This document shows positions 45,997-55,591 of a stretch of 64,000 nt of DNA, one piece after another. The stretch lies in contig CAXMOM010000071.1 of NCBI GenBank assembly GCA_964195425.1, positions 1 to 64,000 of the forward strand, in the 5' to 3' direction. The notes beneath the pieces are model-generated. The model saw only the letters and a program-made list of their open reading frames with translations, ran no database searches and was not told the origin of the DNA. The translations under genes were made by a program, and so were the position numbers. This DNA comes from Glaciecola sp964195425 (lineage in GTDB: Bacteria; Pseudomonadota; Gammaproteobacteria; Enterobacterales; Alteromonadaceae). Position 1 is the first letter of the stretch. The number at the start of each line of letters is the position of its first letter.

Positions 45997-46389
45997 TTAC
46001 ATTCTGTCTTTTACTACCTGCGTGATAGGGTTACCTTCAAAACCTTGTTCATTTATCCACACCAAAATTGTCTTTCCATCTGACTCTGGTGCTGTCAAAA
46101 GCTTTTTTGGCATTTTTTTAACCAATAGTGTACCGGTTTCCGTTGCATCATTTAATAACGCTACGCGAATTAAGCTATTTCCAGCACACGAAATTCCACC
46201 ATAATAATCCCGAAGCTTAATCGAATAGTCTGATTGTACTTTTCGCATTTTCTTTCGTAATTCGCTTTTGTCATCAGCTTTTACAATCGCACAAATGTTT
46301 GCGAGCGCTTGTTCTACTTGTGCATTTGCCTGATTAGAAAAACTAAAACATGCAAGTGTCAAAGCGGGTATCAGTAATTTTTTCAACAT
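45997..46389 (-). CDS. Exported DUF3718 family protein
   Basis: This protein has 130 residues from the ATG at 46389 (AGGAAAAG ribosome site); an extended frame from 46434 is rejected. The signal peptide ends ANA-QV. The mature part has two Cys residues (NICAIV and ISCAGNSLIRVAL), probably a disulphide. The region LRKKMRK then LRDYYGGISCAG is typical of DUF3718, a family found mainly in Alteromonadales and relatives. Function unknown. It stands alone with its own terminator between the two halves of the catabolic region. Confidence 0.8.
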   Translation of the reverse strand: MLKKLLIPALTLACFSFSNQANAQVEQALANICAIVKADDKSELRKKMRKVQSDYSIKLRDYYGGISCAGNSLIRVALLNDATETGTLLVKKMPKKLLTAPESDGKTILVWINEQGFEGNPITQVVKDRM

Positions 46390-46590
46390 GTTACTTTTCC
46401 TGACTAAGTTATTATTTGAGACAACACTATACAAAAAAAAGAGATGATAAAAGGTAGTTATATAATACTAAAGTATTAGTTTGTATACTGTTTGAAAGGA
46501 TGTTTAGGTTCTATGGGTGTTTACGTTATTACTTGCAGCAAATATTATTTTCACTGCAAGTAATCAATACTTATTGAAATAAGATGCAGA

Positions 46591-47355
46591 TTACCAAGCG
46601 GTGACACCACCATCAATCGCAATGGTTTGGCCATTCATGTATGAATTTCCCGGCGACAATATTAAGATCATAACATTCACAATTTCGTCAATTGTACTAA
46701 TTCGCTTCATTGGGCTACCCATGCCTAATTTTTGTTTATCTTCTTCAGACGCTTGCCCCTCAACATTGATAATATCTGTGGGGCTGAAAAATGGACAAAT
46801 TGCATTACTGCGAACGTTGTACCTGCCATATTCAACAGCTGCGGTTCGAGTAAGTCCCACTACTGCGTGTTTAGCAGCGCTATAGGCTGCGCCTTTTGGT
46901 GTGCCGCCAATACCGGCCAAAGAACTTATATTAAGAACATGTCCTTTACCCTGTTTAAGCATTGCTTGTATTTGATGTTTCATCCCAAAGGCAACACCTT
47001 TTACGTTTATATCAAACTGCTTGTCGAAAATGTCGTTCGTCATTTGATGCAGTGCAGCCTGTTTGTGGGCAATACCTGCGTTGTTAACCGCAATTGTTAG
47101 TGCACCAAATTTCTCCATGGCTGAAGCAACCATAATTTCAGCACTTTCTTCCTTTGCAACATCTAGCATATGAGTTTCGCAGTTAGCAGGGGTAGCCAGC
47201 ATAGACTTAGTTTGGGCCAAGCCTTCTGCATTTATATCACTTAATACTAACTTGCAACCTCGTTCATTTAAACCAATCGCTAGCGCTCGTCCAAAACCGC
47301 TTGAGGCGCCAGTAATAATCGCGACTTGTTCACTGAAATCTAATAATTTATCCAT
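46591..47355 (-). CDS. Short-chain dehydrogenase/reductase
   Basis: This 254-residue protein has the NAD(P) motif TGASSGFGRAL (about 15-25), NNAGIAH near residue 90 and the catalytic Ser-Tyr-Lys set: ISSLAG, then YSAAKHAVVG. An Asp at the end of strand 2 (LVLSDIN) favours NAD over NADP. Its start overlaps the end of the haloalkane-dehalogenase-like gene by 8 bp, so the two are a translationally coupled pair. It may oxidise the alcohol that the dehalogenase makes; that is an inference from context. Confidence 0.9.
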   Translation of the reverse strand: MDKLLDFSEQVAIITGASSGFGRALAIGLNERGCKLVLSDINAEGLAQTKSMLATPANCETHMLDVAKEESAEIMVASAMEKFGALTIAVNNAGIAHKQAALHQMTNDIFDKQFDINVKGVAFGMKHQIQAMLKQGKGHVLNISSLAGIGGTPKGAAYSAAKHAVVGLTRTAAVEYGRYNVRSNAICPFFSPTDIINVEGQASEEDKQKLGMGSPMKRISTIDEIVNVMILILSPGNSYMNGQTIAIDGGVTAW

Positions 47356-48256
47356 GTTTACACTCTTTAAAACAGTTAATTGCTAAGGTAATTAATTCAA
47401 AGGAACAGTCTTCTTGTAAGAAATGTCCACCATTCTTGATAATGCTGTGCGCTTGCCCTTTGCATCCAGGGATAAGTTTTTGAAATGCTTTTTCACCACC
47501 TCTAGTGATGGGGTCGTTGTCGCTAAATGCAGTTAAAAAAGGTTTGTTAAAGCTTGCCAATATTTTCCATGCTTGTTTATTGTTAATGGCCTCAGGATCA
47601 TTTTCGTCGGTGGGGACCAACATAGGAAATTTACGTGCACCCGCTTTGTAAGTTTCGTCAGGAAAGGGCGCATTGTAGGCAGCAAGCACTTCTTCAATCA
47701 TATCTTTATGAGTAGCCCCCTGAATAATGCTAGCAATATCAAAGTGTTGACTCGATTGGGAATAGGCCTGCCACTTTAAAAATGCTTCAGGTACTTCATG
47801 ACCGCCAACGGGTAGCATGGTATTGGCTGCGACTACCGCAGCGAACAAGTCAGGTTGATTCGCTACTAAGCGCAAACCCAATAAACCTCCCCAATCTTGG
47901 CAAATCAAGTGGATATTACTTAACGATAGTTGTTGTAAAAGTTTAGTTAACCACCTTAAGTGGCTAGCATATGTATACGCATCTTGACTGGCGTATTTGT
48001 CTGACTTTCCAAAACCAATGAGGTCGGGAGCAATTACTCTAAAGCCAGCGCCAGCGGCCTCATTAATCATGTTGCGATAAAGGTAGCTCCAGCTTGGCTC
48101 TCCATGCAACATTAGAATAATAGGGCCATTTGTAGGGCCGTAATCAACATAATGCATCATCAGTTCATGCTGTGTACCCACATCGCAATAATGTTCTTGG
48201 AAACTATAACCAGGAAGATCATTGAAATATGCCGCAGGTGTTTTTAAAATCTCCAT
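47348..48256 (-). CDS. Haloalkane dehalogenase-like alpha/beta hydrolase (HLD-I)
   Basis: This 302-residue protein has HGEPSWSYLYR (51-61), which supplies the oxyanion/halide region, nucleophile motif QDWGG (D121, with the halide-binding W122 next to it), cap-domain W162 and GGHFLQED with the catalytic His. The segment APFPDETYKAGARKFP is also characteristic of DhlA-like HLD-I enzymes (310 residues). These enzymes cleave carbon-halogen bonds with water to an alcohol and halide. Activity is not proven: some relatives are not dehalogenases. It is coupled to an SDR gene and divergent from the beta-oxidation gene. Confidence 0.85.
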   Translation of the reverse strand: MEILKTPAAYFNDLPGYSFQEHYCDVGTQHELMMHYVDYGPTNGPIILMLHGEPSWSYLYRNMINEAAGAGFRVIAPDLIGFGKSDKYASQDAYTYASHLRWLTKLLQQLSLSNIHLICQDWGGLLGLRLVANQPDLFAAVVAANTMLPVGGHEVPEAFLKWQAYSQSSQHFDIASIIQGATHKDMIEEVLAAYNAPFPDETYKAGARKFPMLVPTDENDPEAINNKQAWKILASFNKPFLTAFSDNDPITRGGEKAFQKLIPGCKGQAHSIIKNGGHFLQEDCSFELITLAINCFKECKHG

Positions 48257-48536
48257 GTTTGTTAATCACTTCTCTCATTAATTTACATTGCGTTAACATT
48301 ATAGGGCGTATTGGTCTTTTGAGGCAATCATAAAGATGAATAATTATAAATAAGCTGTAATTTAATTTTGCCATATAAATGATTAACTTATGCTTCGTTT
48401 TTCGAATATTAATTTATTCAAACAGGCGCTTTAATAAAACTTGCTTATTCAGGTGTATAAGAGCAATAAAGTAGCCGTTAGCGACGACTTGTTTTAACAT
48501 TTTGGTATTAGATTAATGATGGTTTAACAGGTAACG

Positions 48537-50642
48537 GTGATAATAGTGAGCGTAGTCAATCATGTAGTTAACGAAAATATATGCGTAATTAGCATGGCCA
48601 ACAAGCCGGTTAACGCTTTGTCGAAGGCTATCAGAGTAGGTGTGATAGAAGCAATGACAGCCGCTTTAAATAATGATGACGTGGAAGCTATCATCATTAC
48701 AAGTGAGTTAGCTATATTTAGTGCAGGTGCTGATATAACTGAGTTTTCTGGAGGCGACTTAGCACCTATGTTACCCGATGTACTAACGGTAATAGAGAAT
48801 AGTAGCAAACCCGTAGTCGCCGCTATTAACGGCGGTGCTTTTGGTGGTGGCTTAGAAGTCGCATTAGCCTGTCACTACAGGGTAACTACTAAGCATAATA
48901 GAGTGGGCCTTCCTGAAGTACATTTAGGTATTTTACCAGGCGCTGGCGGTACTCAGCGTTTACCCCGACTAATTGCTCCAGAGAAAGCTTTACAAATGAT
49001 TGTATCGGGCGCTCCAACGCCGGTCAAAGTAATAAGTGAACTGTTCGTAAGCATTGTTGAACCTGCAGATTTGCTATCAGAGGCGGTGAATATAGCAAAG
49101 AATGCTATTGGTAAACCTATTCCAGCAACCAGTCTTATTGAGTTGGCGCATAGCAACGAAGTTGATGAGTTATGCGAGCAAACTAGAGCACAAATGAGCG
49201 GGAAAGCACGTGGCTTTTTTGCTCCTAGTAAGTGTATTGATGCTGTTAAAGCTGCTTTTCAACTACCGTTTGAAGCAGGCTTAAAGCGTGAAGGTGAACT
49301 ATTTACTGATTGTATGCGCACTCCACAGGCACGTGCTCAACAACATTTCTTCTTTGCAGAGCGGGCGGCCAGTGCATTGCCACAAATTGCAAAAGATACA
49401 GCCCTTAGAGATATTGAGAAGGTCGCTATTATCGGTGCCGGTACAATGGGTGGCGGTATTGCAATGAATTTCGCTAATGCGGGCATTCCTGTAGTGTTGC
49501 TTGAATTAGAACAGGCAGCACTCGATAAAGGCTTGGCACTTATACGTCGTAACTATGAAAACTCGGCGAAAAAAGGCAAGCTGACCCAAGAGCAAGTTGA
49601 ACAACGTATGGCGCTATTAAGCGGCACAACTACTTACGAAGATTTGTCCGATGTCGATTTAGTGATTGAAGCTGTTTTTGAGAAAATGTCAGTTAAAAAA
49701 CAAGTGTTTGAAGCCCTCGATCGTGTATGTAAGCCAGGCGCAATACTAGCCAGTAATACCTCAACTTTAGATTTAGATGAAATTGCGGCCTGTGTTTCTC
49801 GACCACAAGACGTAATTGGATTACATTTCTTTTCACCGGCAAATGTAATGAAGTTGCTTGAAATTGTGCAGGGTTCCAAAACTGCTGATGACGTTATTAA
49901 AACCTCCATGAAATTAGCCAAAACCATCAAAAAAGTGGGTGTGTTAGTTGGGGTTTGTTTTGGTTTTGTAGGTAACAGAATGATTGAAGTCTATGGCCGA
50001 GAAGCCGGCAGATTGATGCTGGAAGGTGCAACGCCAGAGCAAATAGATAAAGTTATTTTTGATTTTGGATTGCCAATGGGTCCATTCACGATGGGTGACA
50101 TGGCCGGCTTAGATATTGGTTATTTTGTTAGGCAATCACGCCAAGAATTTATCAGTCATGATCCATCATACTGCACCGTAGCCGACGAGTTAGTTGAAGC
50201 GGGCAGAGTAGGTCTAAAAGCCGGTAAGGGTGTTTATTTATATGAACAGGGTAGCCGCAAACCAGTTCCCGATCCTAGCGTACTTGAAATTGCAAAACGC
50301 AGAGCTAAAGAATTAGGAATTGAACAGCGCGAGATCAGTGACCAAGAAATTCTTGAACGCTGTATTTATCCTCTAATTAACGAAGGTGCTAACATCTTAT
50401 TAGAAGGCATTGCCCAACGTTCTAGTGATATAGACGTAATCTATGTATACGGTTATGGATTCCCAGTATATCGCGGCGGTCCTATGCAGTATGCAGATGA
50501 AGTTGGTGTAGACGAGATTTTAGCTCGAATGAAGCACTACGAGAGCACATTAGGCGAGTATGGAAAACATTGGTTTACACCCTCGCCATTGCTGATAGAA
50601 CTCGCTCAGAAACAACAAAAATTCGCGGGTTTTAAAGCGTAA
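48537..50642 (+). CDS. Bifunctional enoyl-CoA hydratase / 3-hydroxyacyl-CoA dehydrogenase
   Basis: This 701-residue protein starts at a GTG. The N-terminal crotonase domain has AINGGAFGGGLEVALACHYR and LPEVHLGILPGAGGTQRLPR (with the two catalytic Glu residues). The NAD domain begins VAIIGAGTMGGGIAMNFA near residue 300, then LHFFSPANVMKLLEIV with the catalytic His. The layout is that of FadJ/peroxisomal multifunctional enzymes, giving hydration and dehydrogenation of fatty acyl-CoA. It lacks the FadB isomerase-type N-terminal extension. It starts 281 bp from the dehalogenase gene, divergently, and is followed by an acyl-CoA dehydrogenase 34 bp downstream. Confidence 0.92.
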   Translation: MIIVSVVNHVVNENICVISMANKPVNALSKAIRVGVIEAMTAALNNDDVEAIIITSELAIFSAGADITEFSGGDLAPMLPDVLTVIENSSKPVVAAINGGAFGGGLEVALACHYRVTTKHNRVGLPEVHLGILPGAGGTQRLPRLIAPEKALQMIVSGAPTPVKVISELFVSIVEPADLLSEAVNIAKNAIGKPIPATSLIELAHSNEVDELCEQTRAQMSGKARGFFAPSKCIDAVKAAFQLPFEAGLKREGELFTDCMRTPQARAQQHFFFAERAASALPQIAKDTALRDIEKVAIIGAGTMGGGIAMNFANAGIPVVLLELEQAALDKGLALIRRNYENSAKKGKLTQEQVEQRMALLSGTTTYEDLSDVDLVIEAVFEKMSVKKQVFEALDRVCKPGAILASNTSTLDLDEIAACVSRPQDVIGLHFFSPANVMKLLEIVQGSKTADDVIKTSMKLAKTIKKVGVLVGVCFGFVGNRMIEVYGREAGRLMLEGATPEQIDKVIFDFGLPMGPFTMGDMAGLDIGYFVRQSRQEFISHDPSYCTVADELVEAGRVGLKAGKGVYLYEQGSRKPVPDPSVLEIAKRRAKELGIEQREISDQEILERCIYPLINEGANILLEGIAQRSSDIDVIYVYGYGFPVYRGGPMQYADEVGVDEILARMKHYESTLGEYGKHWFTPSPLLIELAQKQQKFAGFKA

Positions 50643-50675
50643 TCTACAAATAAACTAATGATATAGGTAGTAAAG

Positions 50676-52475
50676 ATGCAAAATTACAAAGCACCAGAGC
50701 GAGATACATTATTTATCACTCACGAGTTGCTCGAGATGCAAGCGCATTATCAAAAATTAGGCTTTGGTGAAGCAAGCGAAGATTTAGTAAGAGCCATATA
50801 TGCAGAAGCAGGTAAATTTGCTGAAAACGTACTCGCGCCCATCAACGCTATTGGTGATCAACAGGGCTGTAAATTAGATGACGGTGTTGTTACCACACCA
50901 GATGGTTTTAAAGAAGCTTATGCAACGTATGTAGAAGGCGGCTGGCCTTCAATGGCTCATCCAGAAGAGTTTGGCGGACAAGGGCTACCTTATTCACTTG
51001 CCAGCTCGATGTCTGAGTGGTTTTCAGGGGCTAACCATTCATGGGCAATGTACCCAGGTTTGAGTCAAGGTTGTATGGAAACCTTAAAAGGGCATGGTAC
51101 TAAAGAGCAGCAAGAGCTATATTTACTTAAGTTAATTGAAGGTACCTGGACTGGTACCATGTGCTTAACAGAATCACACTGTGGTTCAGATCTTGGCATG
51201 CTTAGATGTAAAGCAGAACCGAATGATGACGGAACCTACAGCATAACTGGCACCAAGATATTCATATCTGCTGGTGAACACGATATGTCAGACAATATCA
51301 TCCATTTAGTATTAGCCAGATTGCCAGGCGCACCCGCAGGTACTAAAGGAATTTCATTGTTTATAGTGCCTAAATTTAATTTAGATGCACAAGGTGAGCC
51401 GGGTGAACGTAACACTGTTAAATGTGGTTCGCTTGAACATAAAATGGGCATTAAAGGCAGTGCGACGTGCGTAATTAATTTTGACGCCGCAAACGCGCAA
51501 CTAGTTGGTCAAGCTAACCGCGGCTTAAACTGCATGTTTACGTTCATGAACATTGCGCGCATAGGCACCGGAGTAGAGGGTTTGTCCGCCATCGAAGCAG
51601 CATTTCAGGGTGCACTAGCTTACGCGAAGGATCGTACGCAGTTCCGTTCTATTTCTGGTGTTAAAAATCCAGATGCGCCTGCAGACCCTATTATTGTGCA
51701 TCCTGATGTACGTCGTATGTTACTTACACAGAAGTCATTGGCCGAAGGTAACAGAGCATTAGCAAACTATTGCATGAAATTAGTAGATATAACGACTTAT
51801 GGAAAAGATGAAGCCGAAATGAAACTGGCCGATTCCAAACTGGCATTATTAACGCCAATCGTTAAAGCTTTCTTAACAGAAACGGCTCAAGAAGCGACCA
51901 GCTACGGTATGCAAGTGTATGGTGGCCATGGTTATATCGCAGAGTGGGGCATGGAGCAATTAGCGCGTGATACACGTATTTGTACTATGTATGAAGGTAC
52001 AACCGGTATTCAAGCTATTGACTTGCTTGCACGCAAAATAATGGGCTCAAACGGCGAGCTACTTAATGTCTTCACTAAAGAAATTAAAGATTACTGCGCC
52101 GAAGTTAGGGGTAAATCGCAATTTACAACGTGGACTAATGCTATCGATTCTCATGTAGATGAATGGCTACAAATTACGAAAGATATTGGCTACGCAGCGG
52201 CTAAAAATCCAGATGAGCTAGGTGCAGCATCGGTAGATTATTTAATGTATTCAGGCTATGTTACCGTTGGTTATTTCTGGCTACAAATGGCAGTTGTTGC
52301 GCAGCGTAAACTAGATGAAGGAACAACAGAAAAAGATTTTTATGAAGCTAAAATTCATACTGCTAAGTTCTATTTTGACCGTATGTTAACGCGGACTCGT
52401 TCGCTAGTGTCTGCTATTCACTCAGGCTCTGATAACTTAATGCAAATGAAAACAGAGCTATTTAAAGTCGGCTAG
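50676..52475 (+). CDS. Acyl-CoA dehydrogenase with extended C-terminal domain
   Basis: This 599-residue protein has the pattern TMCLTESHCGSDLGMLRC (FAD/substrate motif, about 165-182), EHKMGIKGSATCVINFD and a catalytic region YGGHGYIAEWGMEQLARDTRICTMYEGTTGIQ, where the Glu in YEGTTGIQ is the expected catalytic base. The extra C-terminal domain (about 475-599) is the ACAD C-terminal type seen in FadE5-like enzymes. Such enzymes work on medium to long acyl-CoAs. It shares the operon with the preceding bifunctional enzyme and ends with a terminator. Confidence 0.92.
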   Translation: MQNYKAPERDTLFITHELLEMQAHYQKLGFGEASEDLVRAIYAEAGKFAENVLAPINAIGDQQGCKLDDGVVTTPDGFKEAYATYVEGGWPSMAHPEEFGGQGLPYSLASSMSEWFSGANHSWAMYPGLSQGCMETLKGHGTKEQQELYLLKLIEGTWTGTMCLTESHCGSDLGMLRCKAEPNDDGTYSITGTKIFISAGEHDMSDNIIHLVLARLPGAPAGTKGISLFIVPKFNLDAQGEPGERNTVKCGSLEHKMGIKGSATCVINFDAANAQLVGQANRGLNCMFTFMNIARIGTGVEGLSAIEAAFQGALAYAKDRTQFRSISGVKNPDAPADPIIVHPDVRRMLLTQKSLAEGNRALANYCMKLVDITTYGKDEAEMKLADSKLALLTPIVKAFLTETAQEATSYGMQVYGGHGYIAEWGMEQLARDTRICTMYEGTTGIQAIDLLARKIMGSNGELLNVFTKEIKDYCAEVRGKSQFTTWTNAIDSHVDEWLQITKDIGYAAAKNPDELGAASVDYLMYSGYVTVGYFWLQMAVVAQRKLDEGTTEKDFYEAKIHTAKFYFDRMLTRTRSLVSAIHSGSDNLMQMKTELFKVG

Positions 52476-52522
52476 TTTTGAAATACTATGCAGCAACGTG
52501 ACATAAGTTGCAGTGTTAAATA

Positions 52523-52552
52523 AAAAAGGTGAGCATTTTTGTTCACCTTTTT
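52523..52552 (+). terminator. Terminator after acyl-CoA dehydrogenase
   Basis: A 10-bp stem (AAAAAGGTGA 52523-52532, TCACCTTTTT 52543-52552) with a 10-nt loop ends in T residues. It closes the beta-oxidation gene pair. Confidence 0.85.
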
Positions 52553-52606
52553 CATATGTATTGAGCGCTATGGCAGTAGCGTAAACGTAAGGTTAAGCCA
52601 AAGCTT

Positions 52607-53497
52607 ATGCAAATTAAACAAAATACAATTGCATTATCACACACTAAGATACAATACTTACATGCAGGGGATGATGCGAAAACACCGCAAAAGCCAATAA
52701 TGATAATGCTGCATGGCTTTCCAGAGAACAGTTGGAGTTGGGAGCACTACTTACACACATTTAGTAGTTCATATAATGTATATGCGCCTGACTTACCCGG
52801 ATATAACCACAGTGTTGGTCTTGGTGCAGATGAAAATTATACGCTTGATAATCTAATGGCTTGCCTCGTTGAATTTATTGAAAGCGTAAGCAAAGGACAA
52901 AAAGTCGTTTTAGTTGCGCATGATTGGGGTGGTGTAATAGCGTGGCCATTGGTTGCATTTCATGCCAAGCTCATTTCAAAATTTATTATTATGAATGCTG
53001 CACATCCATCTACATTTACCCGTGAAATGGCTAGCAATAAGCTACAGCAGAAACGCTCAGATTACATTACTGATCTAATATCTGATGAAGGGTATGACAT
53101 TGTTGGTGCAAATGATTTTAAGATGTTAAAAAGACTATACGGTGGGTGGTTCGAGAAACTATCTCGACAGCAGCAGAAGCATTATTTAGCGCAATGGTCT
53201 GACAAAACAAGTATGCAAAACTCGTTTGCTTATTATAAATGTATGCCTAATTTGGTCACAACGAGAACACAAGCGAACCAAAACGTAAAACTGCCTAATA
53301 TTCGCATTCTAGTGCCAACCTTAGTTCTATGGGGAATGAAAGATACCGCTTTCGTACCTGAAGTACTCAATGGTTTAGATAATTGGGTTGAGCAGCTAAG
53401 CTTAATTAAATTTGATGATGCAGACCATTGGTTACATCATCAATTACCTAAGCAACTAACGGTATGTATAAACGAATTTTTGAAGGTGTCAGACTGA
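52607..53497 (+). CDS. Alpha/beta hydrolase, epoxide hydrolase-like
   Basis: This 296-residue protein has MLHGFPENSWSWEHY (oxyanion HGFPE-x-W), the nucleophile motif VAHDWGGVIAW, and ADHWLHHQLP with the catalytic His. The nucleophile Asp with HGFPE fits soluble epoxide hydrolases and fluoroacetate dehalogenase-like enzymes. It lacks the haloalkane HGEP motif of the other hydrolase in this region. It begins just after a terminator and ends 3 bp before the convergent LysR gene. Confidence 0.88.
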   Translation: MQIKQNTIALSHTKIQYLHAGDDAKTPQKPIMIMLHGFPENSWSWEHYLHTFSSSYNVYAPDLPGYNHSVGLGADENYTLDNLMACLVEFIESVSKGQKVVLVAHDWGGVIAWPLVAFHAKLISKFIIMNAAHPSTFTREMASNKLQQKRSDYITDLISDEGYDIVGANDFKMLKRLYGGWFEKLSRQQQKHYLAQWSDKTSMQNSFAYYKCMPNLVTTRTQANQNVKLPNIRILVPTLVLWGMKDTAFVPEVLNGLDNWVEQLSLIKFDDADHWLHHQLPKQLTVCINEFLKVSD

Positions 53498-53499
53498 CC

Positions 53500-54402
53500 C
53501 TAGCCATGATCATACGCTTTTGCCACTTCGGATATTTGATCACGCATCCATTGATGAGCAGCGTCGTTATCTGCGCTTAAATGCCAATATAAAAAATATT
53601 CAATGGGAGGTAGTTCGAAAGGTAATTCATACATTGCCAAATCATAATGCTTCGCTAAATGGTAAGGAATACAAACAATAAGGTCAGATTTCGAAATGGC
53701 GCCTGGTGCGGTTAAAAAGTGCTGTCCGCGCATAACAATATGCCTCTTCTTGCCTAATTTATCTAAGGCAATGTCGATGGGCCCGGTACCTGACCTACGC
53801 TGAGAAATATTAATATGACCTAATTTCAAAAAGTCATCCATACTCATATTGTTTTGTACTACCGGATGGTTTTTTCTTGCTAGCACTACAAAGCGGTCGG
53901 TTGCTATTACCTGTTTTTTTAAATGAAGGTCGCTAAAAGTAGATGCATCGGCATAAAAATCTAAATTGCCACTGGCCATTGACGATACTATTTGTTGCCG
54001 TGGTATTTCATAGTTTGTTATTGTGATGTTTGGTGCTACATTTTGCAGTCGCGGCAATAACCTTGGCATTATGCTGACTTCGAGCAGGTCTCTACTGGCA
54101 AAGTTGAACACTTTAGTAGAGGTTTCAGGCTCAAATATATGGCTTTGTTGTACACTTTTGCGTAACAAACCTAATGCTTCTCGCGCGGGCACTATAATAT
54201 TCTGCGCCACCGGAGTAGGGGTCATTGAATGGCCCGTTCTAACAAAAAGAGGATCATTTAGCATTTCACGCAAACGCGCTAACGAATTACTAACGGCTGG
54301 TTGCGTAATACATAATACGTCAGCGGCCTTGGTTAGGCTGCCCGCGGTATAAATTGCGTCAAAAACAGCAAATAAATTAAGGTCGATCCGATGTAGGTTC
54401 AT
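53500..54402 (-). CDS. LysR-family transcriptional regulator
   Basis: This 300-residue protein has an N-terminal winged helix-turn-helix (HRIDLNLFAVFDAIYTAGSLTKAA, then TQPAVSNSLARLR) and a C-terminal effector-binding fold (about 90-300). The N-terminal start MNLHRIDLNL fits the NodD/LinR-like subgroup. It is divergent from the MaoC hydratase gene with a palindromic site between them, so it probably controls that gene and itself. Its coinducer may be an acyl-CoA or aromatic acid; this cannot be read. Confidence 0.92.
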   Translation of the reverse strand: MNLHRIDLNLFAVFDAIYTAGSLTKAADVLCITQPAVSNSLARLREMLNDPLFVRTGHSMTPTPVAQNIIVPAREALGLLRKSVQQSHIFEPETSTKVFNFASRDLLEVSIMPRLLPRLQNVAPNITITNYEIPRQQIVSSMASGNLDFYADASTFSDLHLKKQVIATDRFVVLARKNHPVVQNNMSMDDFLKLGHINISQRRSGTGPIDIALDKLGKKRHIVMRGQHFLTAPGAISKSDLIVCIPYHLAKHYDLAMYELPFELPPIEYFLYWHLSADNDAAHQWMRDQISEVAKAYDHG

Positions 54403-54462
54403 AAAAACTAATTCCTGAGTAAATTATCAAGTCATTAATAAGTGATTAACATAATAGTTGAG

Positions 54463-54478
54463 TTGATGTATAAATCAA
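54463..54478. promoter_or_regulatory. Candidate LysR box between LysR and MaoC genes
   Basis: TTGAT (54463-54467) and ATCAA (54474-54478) form a palindrome with a 6-bp centre, of the T-N11-A type usual for LysR sites. A direct repeat TAATAGTT lies on both sides of it (54452-54459 and 54481-54488), which may be further contact sites or -10 elements of the divergent promoters. Confidence 0.5.
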
Positions 54479-54527
54479 ACTAATAGTTAAAATAAATTTT
54501 CATAACAATAACGAATAAGGATGTCCT

Positions 54528-54977
54528 ATGGATATTACGCAGTTAACAATCGGAAGTACCCACGAAAGCCCCAGTTTGCATAGCGTGACGCAAGATCAAA
54601 TACAACAGTTTGCCGATGCCACTGGCGATCATCAATGGATTCATCTAGATACCGAGAAGTGTGAAAAATTTAGTCCCTATAAATCGACTATAGCGCATGG
54701 ATTTTTAACATTGTCGCTAATGCCACAAATGTTTGCAGAGTCTATAGAAGTCGACCCCAAAACAACCACTATGATTAATTATGGTATGGATTCTTTACGT
54801 TTTATTGAAGCTGTTCGCGTTAATGATAAAATAAAGTATATGTTTACCTTGGTTAACATTGAACAAAAGGCGATTGGGAATTTATATAAGTTTGAAGGTA
54901 AAGTACTTATAGAAGGAAGAGAGAAGCCTGCATTGATTGGTAGCTTCCTTACCTTGGTTATGAAGGCGAAAGCTTAG
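54528..54977 (+). CDS. MaoC-family (R)-specific enoyl-CoA hydratase
   Basis: This 149-residue protein has the hot-dog fold hydratase motif FADATGDHQWIHLD (about 28-41), with the catalytic Asp and His, then STIAHGFLTLSLMPQMF. The length fits the NodN/MaoC hydratase group. The enzyme hydrates trans-2-enoyl-CoA to (R)-3-hydroxyacyl-CoA, which would suit the acyl-CoA catabolism region. The substrate chain length is not evident. Divergent LysR gene beside it. Confidence 0.9.
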   Translation: MDITQLTIGSTHESPSLHSVTQDQIQQFADATGDHQWIHLDTEKCEKFSPYKSTIAHGFLTLSLMPQMFAESIEVDPKTTTMINYGMDSLRFIEAVRVNDKIKYMFTLVNIEQKAIGNLYKFEGKVLIEGREKPALIGSFLTLVMKAKA

Positions 54978-55291
54978 TTGGACCCTTTTAATTAATCTAA
55001 CATGACTAAAATTTGTAATAAATCCTGTCAGTTGACGAGGTCTTTTTAGGCGTAGTAATCTAAATTGGGCCTGAGGTGCTTACTAATTAAGGTAATTCTT
55101 AACATATCAATAGTGTTCAGATAAGGCTCAGAATGGTGTTATATCGCCTACCTTTTACAATATATAAAGAGAGCTATATCTACTCTATACAGCAGCCGTC
55201 GATTTCGTGACGTTTAAGGTGATCTCCTTTTTACAAGCACTCGTTTATAGACAATATACAGTTCAAAATTTATAACCATAGGAACACCGTT
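54978..55291. other. Intergenic stretch before phhB
   Basis: No gene, repeat or clear terminator is visible in this 314-bp stretch. Confidence 0.4.
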
Positions 55292-55591
55292 ATGCCAAAT
55301 AAATTAAGTGAAGAAGAAATAAACCATCATTTACATCTTCTGAATGAAAAAGCAGGGGACGACAAATGGCAAATAAAAAATGCTAAGTTACATAAAACAT
55401 TTACATTTAAAAGTTTTATTCGTGCTTTTGGTTGGATGACGCAAATAGCGATATGGGCAGAAAAATTAAAGCACCATCCAGAATGGTTTAATGTTTATAA
55501 CAAAGTAGTGATTGATTTGGTAACCCACGATGTTGACGGTATCAGTGAACTCGATTTTGAATTAGCTAACAAAATGGAACTGTTTCGTTAG
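55292..55591 (+). CDS. phhB: Pterin-4a-carbinolamine dehydratase
   Basis: This 99-residue protein matches the pterin-4a-carbinolamine dehydratase family in length and motifs: KLHKTFTFKSFIRAFGWM, AEKLKHHPEWFNVYNKVVIDL (catalytic His-His region) and LVTHDVDGISELDFELA. It recycles the pterin cofactor of phenylalanine hydroxylase. An AGGAAC ribosome site precedes it. The hydroxylase gene phhA is not next to it here, so it stands alone. Confidence 0.93.
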   Translation: MPNKLSEEEINHHLHLLNEKAGDDKWQIKNAKLHKTFTFKSFIRAFGWMTQIAIWAEKLKHHPEWFNVYNKVVIDLVTHDVDGISELDFELANKMELFR

